From positions 1 to 5,181 of the forward strand of contig CAUHTB010000075.1 of NCBI GenBank assembly GCA_959608595.1: DNA of 5,181 nucleotides. Reading direction: 5' to 3'. How positions within the stretch are numbered: the stretch's first letter is position 1; each line of letters opens with the position of its first letter. This document shows, piece by piece, positions 1 through 5,104 of the stretch. The stretch comes from an uncultured Veillonella sp. (lineage in GTDB: Bacteria; Bacillota; Negativicutes; Veillonellales; Veillonellaceae). The notes beneath the pieces were generated by a model that was not told the DNA's origin, did no database searches, and saw nothing but the letters and a program-made list of their open reading frames with translations. The position numbers and the translations under genes are program-made.

Positions 1-7
1 TTGTTCT

Positions 8-70
8 AGTGTCAGCCTCAGCGGGCGGATTTTCATCCATTATACATACCAGCCGTCTACAGCTAAGAGA
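8..70 (-). promoter_or_regulatory. Ribosomal protein L10 leader RNA (rplJ leader), core
   Basis: This cis-regulatory RNA lies just after the rplA stop, where rplJ is expected next. In the family, L10 (with L7/L12) binds the leader to repress rplJL. On the minus strand the sequence shows the family hallmarks in order. CUGUAGAC (62-55) is followed by GGCUGGU (54-48), which pairs with GCCCGCU (26-20) with one U-C mismatch and two G-U pairs. The 3' strand is followed at once by the conserved GAGG (19-16). A small GGAU-GAAA-AUCC hairpin (38-27) sits inside. The GAC/GAGG flanks fit the kink-turn of the L10-binding site. rplJ itself is beyond the window, so the downstream expression platform cannot be seen. 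Confidence 0.75.
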
Positions 71-79
71 CATATGTGA

Positions 80-790
80 TTATTGCTCTTTTGTAACGTT
101 GCTCAATTTGAACACGTTCAAAGGCACACCAGGGCCCATTGTAGCGGACAAGGTTACAGATTTAATGTATTGACCTTTAGCTGCTACAGGTTTAGCCTTG
201 ATAATAGTATCAACGATTGTACGGTAGTTGTCAAGTAATTTTTCTTCATCGAAGGACGCTTTACCGATGGAGCAAGAGATAATACCTGCTTTATCAGTAC
301 GGTATTCGATTTTACCAGCTTTGATTTCGTTTACTGCACGAGCAACGTCTGGAGTTACTGTACCAACTTTAGGGTTTGGCATCAAGCCTTTAGGACCCAA
401 GATTTTACCAAGACGGCCAACTTGACCCATCATGTCTGGTGTAGCAACAACTACGTCGAAGTCGCTCCAACCACCTTGGATTTTAGCTACTAACTCTTCA
501 GAACCTACGAAATCTGCACCAGCTTCTTCAGCTGCCTTAATATTGTCGCCTTTTGCGAATACAAGAACGCGTTTAGTTTTGCCAGTACCATGAGGCAATA
601 CTACTGCACCACGAACTTGTTGATCAGCGTATTTAGGGTCGACATTCAAGTTGAAAGCGATTTCAACTGTTTCATCGAAATTTGCAGTTGCAGTTTTCTT
701 AACCAACTCAATTGCTTCTACTGGTTCGTAGAATTTACCAGCTTCAATAAGTTTTACTGCTTCAGCGTATTTCTTACCTACTTTTGCCAT
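80..790 (-). CDS. rplA: 50S ribosomal protein L1
   Basis: L1 (236 residues, usual bacterial length) builds the mobile L1 stalk of the large subunit, binds 23S rRNA helices 76-78 and helps release deacylated tRNA from the E site. In many bacteria it is also a translational repressor of its own mRNA. The conserved N-terminal block [11 protein letters not shown] is at residues 38-48. The L1 signature, including [15 protein letters not shown], spans about 119-145 in the second domain. The ATG at 790 is preceded by a perfect AAGGAGG (805-799) with 8 bases of spacing. The gene follows rplK by 76 bases and that gap holds a 23S-like L1 site. Nothing looks truncated or unusual in the protein. Confidence 0.98.
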   Translation of the reverse strand: MAKVGKKYAEAVKLIEAGKFYEPVEAIELVKKTATANFDETVEIAFNLNVDPKYADQQVRGAVVLPHGTGKTKRVLVFAKGDNIKAAEEAGADFVGSEELVAKIQGGWSDFDVVVATPDMMGQVGRLGKILGPKGLMPNPKVGTVTPDVARAVNEIKAGKIEYRTDKAGIISCSIGKASFDEEKLLDNYRTIVDTIIKAKPVAAKGQYIKSVTLSATMGPGVPLNVFKLSNVTKEQ

Positions 791-798
791 TATAATAT

Positions 799-805
799 CC
801 TCCTT
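799..805 (-). promoter_or_regulatory. Ribosome binding site of rplA
   Basis: A perfect AAGGAGG lies 8 bases before the rplA ATG. It begins only two bases after the 3' end of the L1-like RNA hairpin at 808-833, so a protein bound to that hairpin would very probably hinder a ribosome here. Confidence 0.85.
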
Positions 806-807
806 AT

Positions 808-833
808 GTGGTCAAACGGGAATTCCCTCCCAC
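808..833 (-). promoter_or_regulatory. L1-binding site mimic upstream of rplA
   Basis: In the minus-strand RNA an outer helix GUGG/CCAC (833-830 with 811-808) encloses an asymmetric internal loop, GA on the 5' side and GUUUGA on the 3' side. An inner helix GGG/CCC (827-825 with 820-818) is capped by AAUU. The 23S rRNA L1 site in E. coli has the same layout: GUGG/CCAC, then GA, then a GGC/GCC helix followed by G on the 3' side. L1 is known to repress its mRNA by binding such mimics. That this copy binds L1 is inferred from sequence and position, not shown. Confidence 0.75.
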
Positions 834-837
834 CGAT

Positions 838-854
838 TTGCGCCTTATGCGCAA
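838..854 (-). repeat. Hairpin in the rplK-rplA gap
   Basis: A perfect 6-bp stem UUGCGC/GCGCAA with the 5-base loop AUAAG ends four bases before the L1-like element at 833. No U-tract follows, so it is not a terminator. A comparable hairpin precedes the L1-like element of rplK (1352-1369), which suggests it belongs to the same regulatory structure, perhaps as a stacking or folding aid. That role is inference. Confidence 0.5.
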
Positions 855-866
855 GTCGTACGCTTA

Positions 867-1292
867 TTAGTCAACGATTTCAATGCCCATGCTGCGAGCA
901 GTACCTTCCACCATGCGCATACCTTGTTCCACGGTATTAGCATTCAAGTCAGGCATTTTCAATTCAGCAATTTCACGAACTTTATCGCGACCTACTTTTG
1001 CTACTTTATCACGGTTAGGTACACCAGAACCTTTTGGAATACCTGCAGCTTTTTTCAACAATACTGCAGCTGGTGGAGTCTTAGTGATGAAGTCGAAGCT
1101 ACGATCTTCATATACGTTAATAACTACTGGGATAATTAAGCCAGCTTGTTTAGCAGTACGTTCGTTGAATTCTTTTGTGAAAGCAACGATGTTAACACCT
1201 GCTTGACCTAGTGCAGGACCAACTGGTGGTGCTGGAGTAGCTTTAGCGGCTTCAATTTGTAGTTTTACTTGTTTAACTAATTTCTTAGCCAT
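867..1292 (-). CDS. rplK: 50S ribosomal protein L11
   Basis: L11 (141 residues, full length) binds the 23S GTPase-associated region (helices 43-44), supports factor-dependent GTP hydrolysis and is needed for RelA-type stringent sensing where that exists. The N-terminal proline-rich stretch [16 protein letters not shown] is at residues 20-35; P22 and P26 are the prolines where thiostrepton-type resistance changes map in the family. The C-terminal rRNA-binding signature [10 protein letters not shown] is at 130-139. The ATG at 1292 has a GGAGG (1308-1304) at 11 bases, slightly long spacing. The gene follows nusG by 103 bases. That gap holds a candidate promoter and an L1-like RNA site, so rplK and rplA may be expressed apart from nusG. 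Confidence 0.98.
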   Translation of the reverse strand: MAKKLVKQVKLQIEAAKATPAPPVGPALGQAGVNIVAFTKEFNERTAKQAGLIIPVVINVYEDRSFDFITKTPPAAVLLKKAAGIPKGSGVPNRDKVAKVGRDKVREIAELKMPDLNANTVEQGMRMVEGTARSMGIEIVD

Positions 1293-1323
1293 GGGTAATT
1301 AAACCTCCTATGCTTATACTGTG

Positions 1324-1349
1324 GTGGTAACGGATATATATCCTCCCAC
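1324..1349 (-). promoter_or_regulatory. L1-binding site mimic upstream of rplK
   Basis: The minus-strand RNA has an outer helix GUGG/CCAC (1349-1346 with 1327-1324), then GA (1345-1344) opposite GUUA (1331-1328), then the self-complementary GGAUAUAUAUCC (1343-1332). The CCAC is repeated out of phase at 1321-1324, so the outer helix can form in two registers. The GUGG-GA-GG core and the CCG 3' strand match both the 23S L1 site and the copy before rplA. It sits 15 bases before the rplK Shine-Dalgarno. This is the classical place for L1 autoregulation of the L11-L1 operon in bacteria. Confidence 0.8.
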
Positions 1350-1351
1350 TG

Positions 1352-1369
1352 GCAACCAAAATCGATTGC
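1352..1369 (-). repeat. Hairpin before the rplK L1 site
   Basis: GCAAUC (1369-1364) pairs with GGUUGC (1357-1352) through six pairs including one U-G, with the loop GAUUUU. It ends two bases before the L1-like element. The pairing hairpin-then-L1-site repeats the arrangement in the rplK-rplA gap, although the stem sequences differ. Confidence 0.45.
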
Positions 1370-1383
1370 TCTTTTTTAGAGTT

Positions 1384-1412
1384 ATAATATATATATTAAA
1401 GAGTTTTCTCAA
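1384..1412 (-). promoter_or_regulatory. Candidate promoter for rplK-rplA
   Basis: TTGAGA (1412-1407) and TATTAT (1389-1384) each match the sigma-A hexamers at five of six bases and are 17 bp apart. The -35 lies in the last codons of nusG. The start would fall near 1377, just before the hairpin and L1-like site of rplK, giving a short leader that carries both. E. coli also has a separate promoter before rplK. The surrounding sequence is AT-rich, so chance matches are possible. Confidence 0.45.
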
Positions 1413-1932
1413 TTTGAGAGAACTCTACCTCTACCTCGGTATCTCGGTTGAACATTTCCACATTAAGTTTCAATGTTCCTTTTTCAGGGTTAAGTTCGGT
1501 AATAACACCTAGTTTATCTTCAAAGGCCCCGGACGTAATGCGTACCGTTTCACCAACTTCTACATCGATGTTGATGTTTGGTTTCTTATCCAAGCCCTGA
1601 GACTTAAGTATATGTTCTACTTCGGAATCAGAAAGTGGAACTGGTTTTGTAGCAGAGCCAACGAAACCTGTTACACCTGGCGTATTGCGTACAACATACC
1701 AAGAACGGTCATTAACTTCCATTTCCACCAATACATACCCAGGAAATATCTTACGTTTTACTACTTTTTTAACCCCATCTTTTTCATCTATTTCGTCTTC
1801 AAGAGGTACCAAAATTCGGCTAATCACATCTTGTAGACCCATAGACTGAACTTTAAGTTCAAGAGTGGTTTTAACTTTATTTTCGTAGCCTGAATAGGTA
1901 TGAATTACATACCACTTCTTATCTGCTTCCAT
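1396..1932 (-). CDS. nusG: Transcription elongation and termination factor NusG
   Basis: NusG (178 residues) binds the RNA polymerase clamp across the DNA channel and modulates pausing, Rho termination and coupling to the ribosome. The NGN domain covers about residues 5-110, with WYVIHTYSGYE at 7-17, FPGYVLVEM at 63-71 and RNTPGVTGFVG at 82-92. A linker leads to the C-terminal KOW domain (about 126-175), with the GAFEDKLGVI core around 135-144. The start at 1932 has an AAGGGGG Shine-Dalgarno (1946-1940), one base from ideal, at 7 bases. The secE stop codon lies inside that Shine-Dalgarno (TAAGGGGG), so translation is probably coupled to secE. Confidence 0.98.
   Translation of the reverse strand: MEADKKWYVIHTYSGYENKVKTTLELKVQSMGLQDVISRILVPLEDEIDEKDGVKKVVKRKIFPGYVLVEMEVNDRSWYVVRNTPGVTGFVGSATKPVPLSDSEVEHILKSQGLDKKPNINIDVEVGETVRITSGAFEDKLGVITELNPEKGTLKLNVEMFNRDTEVEVEFSQIEKTL
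1401..1425 (-). repeat. Inverted repeat across the end of nusG
   Basis: GAGTT plus TCTCAA on one side can pair with TTGAGA plus AACTC on the other, interrupted by one mismatch, over the last coding codons of nusG. On the minus strand only TTTAA follows, so it is a weak terminator at best. The -35 hexamer of the candidate rplK promoter lies in one arm. Confidence 0.4.
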
Positions 1933-1944
1933 GAAATGGCCCCC

Positions 1945-2166
1945 TTATCCAACAAAGTGCAACAACGTATTAAAAAGTTGGGCAAAGACTGCATCAAGTA
2001 TATAAATAATAAAGGCGATGAAAATCGTCACTAAGAATACTACTATTGTATAATTGATGAGTTCTTTTTTTGTTGGCCAGACTACTTTTTTAAGTTCAGC
2101 TTTCACACCGCGGAAGAATTTTCCAAATCCACCACGCTGCTGCACTGCTGAGTTAGACTTTGCCAT
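1945..2166 (-). CDS. secE: Preprotein translocase subunit SecE
   Basis: SecE (73 residues) clamps SecY in the plasma-membrane Sec channel. It is the short, single-membrane-segment form usual outside Proteobacteria. A basic N-terminus leads to the conserved amphipathic helix and hinge GVKAELKKVVWPTKKEL (20-36), followed by one transmembrane helix at about 39-63. The ATG at 2166 is preceded by a modest GAGG (2180-2177) at 10 bases. It follows rpmG by 41 bases and precedes nusG by only 12, in the near-universal secE-nusG pairing. Confidence 0.97.
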   Translation of the reverse strand: MAKSNSAVQQRGGFGKFFRGVKAELKKVVWPTKKELINYTIVVFLVTIFIAFIIYILDAVFAQLFNTLLHFVG

Positions 2167-2207
2167 TGTTTCACATCCTCAAATCAACAGGTAATGAATG
2201 ATAAGAA

Positions 2208-2357
2208 TTATTTTGTTTCACGGTGTAATGTATGTTTACCGCAGAATTTGCAATATTTCATCATTTCAATACGATCAGGATTGTTCTTTTTGTTCTTGTT
2301 CGTTTGATAGTTACGTTGTTTGCAATCTGTGCAAGCTAAAGTAATGGCATTACGCAT
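2208..2357 (-). CDS. rpmG: 50S ribosomal protein L33, zinc-binding form
   Basis: This 49-residue protein reads [13 protein letters not shown] at its start and ends HTLHRETK. L33 sits near the E site of the large subunit. Four cysteines as two CxxC pairs (C9, C12, C36, C39) mark the zinc-ribbon (C+) form; a zinc-free paralogue may exist elsewhere but none is visible here. The ATG at 2357 has GAGGTG (2370-2365) at 7 bases. It is the first gene of the rpmG-secE-nusG operon and its promoter is at 2431-2459, giving a 5' leader of roughly 67 bases. rpmG before secE is the usual Firmicute arrangement. Confidence 0.96.
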   Translation of the reverse strand: MRNAITLACTDCKQRNYQTNKNKKNNPDRIEMMKYCKFCGKHTLHRETK

Positions 2358-2430
2358 CCGGATACACCTCGCTTTTTATTTACTAAAATCTGTCTCTTGT
2401 ACTCGAAAACGCTCGACTACATACTAAAGA

Positions 2431-2459
2431 AATATATCATACGTAGCAAGCAATGTCAA
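2431..2459 (-). promoter_or_regulatory. Promoter of rpmG-secE-nusG operon
   Basis: A perfect TTGACA -35 (2459-2454) is 17 bp from TATATT (2436-2431), five of six matches to the -10. The bases TGA just before the -10 form an extended -10. Transcription should begin near 2424-2425, about 67 bases before the rpmG ATG. This is the strongest promoter-like sequence in the window, as expected for a ribosomal protein operon. Confidence 0.8.
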
Positions 2460-2461
2460 GA

Positions 2462-2480
2462 TTTTTGAGCAACTCAAAAA
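2462..2480. repeat. Inverted repeat abutting the rpmG -35
   Basis: TTTTTGAG and CTCAAAAA form a perfect 8-bp inverted repeat around a 3-base centre. It lies two bases upstream of the rpmG -35 box. The A/T tracts could act as an UP element for polymerase alpha subunits, or the palindrome could bind a regulator. One arm is also the T-tract of the terminator at 2476-2501. Confidence 0.4.
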
Positions 2481-2501
2481 AGCCAGGCACATGTACCTGA
2501 C
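2476..2501 (-). terminator. Second intrinsic terminator after norB
   Basis: On the minus strand an 8-bp stem, GUCAGGUA with UGCCUGGC (two G-U pairs), closes the loop CAUG and is followed directly by six Us (2481-2476). It backs up the stronger terminator at 2516-2551 and ends only 17 bases before the rpmG -35. Confidence 0.65.
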
Positions 2502-2515
2502 AGGGATAGTATAAC

Positions 2516-2551
2516 AAAAAATGGCGTTCCTTGTCTAGAAAGGAACGCCAT
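2516..2551 (-). terminator. Main intrinsic terminator of norB
   Basis: A perfect 12-bp stem, ATGGCGTTCCTT with AAGGAACGCCAT, encloses a 7-base loop and is followed on the minus strand by a T-run (2521-2516). No T-run follows on the plus strand, so it acts for leftward transcription. It ends the norB message about 135 bases after the stop codon and insulates rpmG. Confidence 0.9.
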
Positions 2552-2627
2552 AATATGGTACTAAATCATCACATATTTTTCATACATTTTATGCTGTTAA
2601 CTCATACAGTTAAATAGAATTAATAAT

Positions 2628-2651
2628 ATGATTTAATACCCATTAAATCAT
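2628..2651. repeat. AT-rich perfect inverted repeat in the norB 3' region
   Basis: ATGATTTAAT and ATTAAATCAT form a perfect 10-bp inverted repeat around four bases. No T-run follows in the minus direction and the stem has only one G-C pair, so it is a poor terminator. It lies in the 3' untranslated region of norB, between the stop codon and the real terminator. The rest of 2552-2627 shows only a smaller 6-bp repeat (TTAACT/AGTTAA, 2597-2613) and no gene. Confidence 0.5.
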
Positions 2652-2693
2652 CTATTAGCAGATTAAGAAGTCATCTATTTATAGATTAAGATT
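2648..2693. repeat. 23-bp imperfect tandem duplication at the norB stop
   Basis: Positions 2648-2670 and 2671-2693 match at 18 of 23 bases (shared TCATCTATT and AGATTAAGA blocks). The copy at 2671-2693 contains the norB TAA and the first codon before it. The other copy lies wholly after the stop, so the duplication did not change the protein end. It looks like an old slippage duplication. Confidence 0.6.
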
Positions 2694-4923
2694 TCTTCGA
2701 AAATAGAACTTTCACAATTTGCCAGAAGAATGCTACTGCACCAACGATTAAGATAGTATCACCAATTAAACGAGCCCAACGCAAGTTTTGTAACAATGGT
2801 TGTTGCATGAATTCTTCGCTACGCGCAAACCATAAACCATGTGTGATACTAGCCCAGGATTGGATAAGTCCAATTGGCAATAAGCTAATAAGCACCATTA
2901 AAGCAAGACCTATATTGAGAGCCCAGAACCCGAACTTCATCAATTTATCATTGAATTCTACTTCAGGTCGAATGTAACGCGCAATAAGGAATACAAAGCC
3001 TAAGCTTAAGAAACCATATACGCCGAACAATGCTGTATGCGCATGTACTGCAGTTGTATTAAGACCTTGAATGTAGAATAAGGATACAGGCATATTAATC
3101 AAGAAACCGAAGACCCCTGCACCTACTAAATTCCAGAAGGATACCGCAATAAAGCAGTACACAGGCCATTTTAGACGATGCATCCAAGGTGCGCTATGAA
3201 GACGTGTATAATTTTCAAAAGCTTCATAACCTAATAGTACGAGCGGTACAACTTCTAATGCAGAGAAGGATGCACCTGTTGCCACGATAGTGGATGTAAC
3301 ACCTGTGAAGTATAGATGATGGAATGTACCAGGGATACCACCTATGAGATAAATAGCCCCAGAAGAGATCGCCGCAACTGTACCAGCACGATACGATACA
3401 AGCCCTAATGTAACAAAGATAAATGCCATCAATGTAGTGGAGAATACTTCGAAGAAGCCTTCAACCCAAAGATGGATTACCCACCAACGCCAATATTCCA
3501 TAATCGCTAAATGGCTATGTTCACCATAGAATAACCCTGGACCATAGAAGATACCTACCATGATAACGGAGAATATGAAGGCTGCAATGAGGTTTTTGTC
3601 CCCTTTTTGCTTGAAGGCACCAATAATGCTACGTATCATGAGTACAAGCCAGAATAAAATACCAATGTATTCAATCCACTGCCAAATACGACCCAACTCG
3701 ATATATTCGTAACCTTGGTGTCCGAGAAGGAAATTCCACGCTGCTGGAATTTGATGTGCTACACCTAAGTATGTGCCAGCGAAGGAACCTACTACGAGAA
3801 CTACAAGAGCCCAGAATAAGATGTCCACACCAAGCTTTTGATATTTAGGATCCTTACCACCATTAATGATTGGTGCCAAGAATAGACCTGCACTTAGGAA
3901 TGCCATAGCAATCCAGAACAAGGATGCTTGAATATGCCATGTACGAGCAATAGAGTAAGGGAAATATTGAGCCAATGGAATACCATAGAACGCTTGACCT
4001 TCTACAGTATAGTGAGCAATAATGCCACCCATCCCCAATTGGAATAAGAACAATGCTAAGATTGTAAATAAATATTTACCTAATGCACGTTGAGATGGAG
4101 TTAAAGTAATCTTGCTAATTGGATCTTCTGTTGGTGGAACCAATGCATGTTCATCATCCTTTTTACCAAAGGACCATAGCCATACAACTACCCCGATGCC
4201 ACATAATAAAATAATAACGCTCACAACAGACCAAGCAACACTTTCAGGTGTTGGATTATGATCCAATAAAGGTTCATGTGGCCAGTTATTTGTATATGTT
4301 GCATCTGTCCCTGGACGTTGTGTAGATGCCATCCATGTAGTCCAGAAGAAGAAACGTGCCATATCAATGCGGTCTTGTAACTCAGGTAGTGTGTTATCCT
4401 TCATCGCAAAATGATCACGAGTCAAGGTCAAGTCAGGATTATCACCATACAACTCAACAAAATAACGTCCTGTTGCATTCATAGCCGCAATTCGTTCTGG
4501 AGAAAGTACTACAGTTCCATCTTCGCGGACTGCACTGCCCAAATACTCTTCTTTTACAACTTCTTTTACTGCAGCTTGTTGTGCAGTTCCCAATTGGTTA
4601 TAAAGAACACCAAAAGCCTCTTGAGACTTAATATCCAACATTACGGATACTTCTTTATGCAACCAATCTGCTGTCCAGTCAGGTGCTTGATAAGCGCCAT
4701 GACCTAAAACTGTACCTACAGATTGACCACCTGTAGATTGCCATGCCGATTGACCATGTAAAATATCTTCCTTAGTGAACAACACTTGTCCATCTTGAGA
4801 TACATACGCAGTCGGAACTGGCGGTGCTTGATGATACACATCAGTACCTAGATAACCAAGAATTGAAAACCCAATAATAAGAACGGCTACTACGGCTATC
4901 CAATACTTTTTGTATTCACCCAT
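2686..4923 (-). CDS. norB: Quinol-dependent nitric oxide reductase (qNOR)
   Basis: This 745-residue membrane enzyme of the haem-copper oxidase superfamily (also named norZ) reduces two NO to N2O with electrons from quinol. One N-terminal membrane helix (7-27) and an extracytoplasmic domain (30-228) with the qNOR block GGQSVGTVLGHGAY (65-78) and PDWTADWLH (81-89) are fused to a NorB core of about a dozen helices. Expected ligands are present: H330 and H629 for low-spin haem b, H627 for haem b3, and H484, H535, H536 and E488 for FeB. There is no CxxCH, so it is not the cytochrome c type. With E488 and both FeB histidines kept, an NO dismutase is unlikely. ATG 4923 is chosen because AAGGAGG lies 7 bases before it. 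An in-frame ATG at 4953 would translate the Shine-Dalgarno itself. Confidence 0.96.
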   Translation of the reverse strand: MGEYKKYWIAVVAVLIIGFSILGYLGTDVYHQAPPVPTAYVSQDGQVLFTKEDILHGQSAWQSTGGQSVGTVLGHGAYQAPDWTADWLHKEVSVMLDIKSQEAFGVLYNQLGTAQQAAVKEVVKEEYLGSAVREDGTVVLSPERIAAMNATGRYFVELYGDNPDLTLTRDHFAMKDNTLPELQDRIDMARFFFWTTWMASTQRPGTDATYTNNWPHEPLLDHNPTPESVAWSVVSVIILLCGIGVVVWLWSFGKKDDEHALVPPTEDPISKITLTPSQRALGKYLFTILALFLFQLGMGGIIAHYTVEGQAFYGIPLAQYFPYSIARTWHIQASLFWIAMAFLSAGLFLAPIINGGKDPKYQKLGVDILFWALVVLVVGSFAGTYLGVAHQIPAAWNFLLGHQGYEYIELGRIWQWIEYIGILFWLVLMIRSIIGAFKQKGDKNLIAAFIFSVIMVGIFYGPGLFYGEHSHLAIMEYWRWWVIHLWVEGFFEVFSTTLMAFIFVTLGLVSYRAGTVAAISSGAIYLIGGIPGTFHHLYFTGVTSTIVATGASFSALEVVPLVLLGYEAFENYTRLHSAPWMHRLKWPVYCFIAVSFWNLVGAGVFGFLINMPVSLFYIQGLNTTAVHAHTALFGVYGFLSLGFVFLIARYIRPEVEFNDKLMKFGFWALNIGLALMVLISLLPIGLIQSWASITHGLWFARSEEFMQQPLLQNLRWARLIGDTILIVGAVAFFWQIVKVLFSKKS

Positions 4924-4930
4924 CACATTA

Positions 4931-4937
4931 CCTCCTT
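4931..4937 (-). promoter_or_regulatory. Ribosome binding site of norB
   Basis: AAGGAGG, 7 bases before ATG 4923, decides the start. The wider AAAAGGAG (4939-4932) is complementary to CUCCUUUU (4959-4952) in the leader hairpin, so access to it may be controlled by RNA folding. Confidence 0.85.
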
Positions 4938-4943
4938 TTCTAT

Positions 4944-4975
4944 AAAAACACAAAAGGAGAGCCTTTGCTCTCCTT
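4944..4975 (-). promoter_or_regulatory. Terminator-like hairpin in the norB leader
   Basis: AAGGAGAG (4975-4968) pairs perfectly with CTCTCCTT (4961-4954) around the loop CAAAGG, followed by a T-rich run (TTGTGTTTTT, 4953-4944). It could be a second terminator for tuf, an attenuator of norB, or a stabilising 5' hairpin. The 3' arm can instead pair with the norB Shine-Dalgarno, so the two folds exclude each other. No promoter fits in the remaining bases before the ATG, so norB transcripts probably carry all or most of it. Confidence 0.6.
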
Positions 4976-4978
4976 ATA

Positions 4979-4984
4979 ATTATA
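4979..4984 (-). promoter_or_regulatory. Candidate norB -10 element
   Basis: A perfect TATAAT on the minus strand lies between the tuf terminator and norB. No recognisable -35 occurs at 16-18 bp, which would suit an activator-dependent promoter. Transcription would start near 4972, inside the 5' arm of the leader hairpin, leaving six of its eight pairs. The region is very AT-rich, so this is tentative. Confidence 0.35.
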
Positions 4985-5008
4985 ATAACACTACCAAAAG
5001 AACATTTC

Positions 5009-5024
5009 TGTATCTTTGGTTACA
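5009..5024. promoter_or_regulatory. Possible CRP/FNR-family operator upstream of norB
   Basis: TGTAT, six bases, then TTACA forms a 16-bp imperfect palindrome with the half-site length and spacing typical of CRP/FNR-family sites. Its centre is about 41-45 bases before the start inferred from the candidate -10, the classical position for a directly contacting activator. The half-sites are not a canonical FNR (TTGAT) or CRP (TGTGA) match, so the regulator is unknown and chance is possible. Confidence 0.25.
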
Positions 5025-5053
5025 AATACAATAAATAATATATAAACTAATAT

Positions 5054-5088
5054 AAATAAAAATAGGACCCTTCTAGGGGTCCTATTTT
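5054..5088 (-). terminator. Intrinsic terminator of tuf
   Basis: AAAATAGGACCC and GGGTCCTATTTT form a perfect 12-bp inverted repeat with a 6-base loop, 17 bases after the tuf stop. On the minus strand the stem ends in a T-run (TTTTTATTTA). The plus strand also has a short TTTT after the GC core, so it may work weakly in both directions. Confidence 0.9.
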
Positions 5089-5104
5089 CATAAAAAGGTA
5101 TAAA

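Noticed and set aside
39..44. TATAAT on the minus strand inside the L10 leader as an rplJ promoter
   Set aside because: No acceptable -35 lies at 16-18 bp, and the bases fall inside the conserved leader RNA structure.
228..425. Plus-strand open frame inside rplA, and similar plus-strand frames at 590-940, 883-1206, 924-1139, 1321-1512, 1612-1836 and 4411-4707
   Set aside because: All are antisense to clearly conserved genes, have no Shine-Dalgarno worth noting and do not resemble any protein family.
2482..2501. Palindrome as a dispersed REP-like or mobile element repeat
   Set aside because: It is seen once in this window and is followed by six Us on the transcribed strand, so a terminator explains it.
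2358..2685. tRNA gene, such as the tRNA-Trp often found before secE
   Set aside because: No cloverleaf, T-loop GTTCGA-type box or CCA end was found on either strand; the stretch is explained by terminators, a promoter and repeats.
2686..4923. NO dismutase (Nod) instead of NO reductase
   Set aside because: Nod proteins carry substitutions at catalytic-site residues. Here H484, E488, H535 and H536 are all retained, which fits an ordinary qNOR.
4924..4953. Upstream in-frame ATG giving norB ten extra residues
   Set aside because: The extra codons encode the AAGGAGG ribosome site itself, and the upstream ATG has no site of its own. The ATG at 4923 has ideal spacing and gives a normal qNOR N-terminus.
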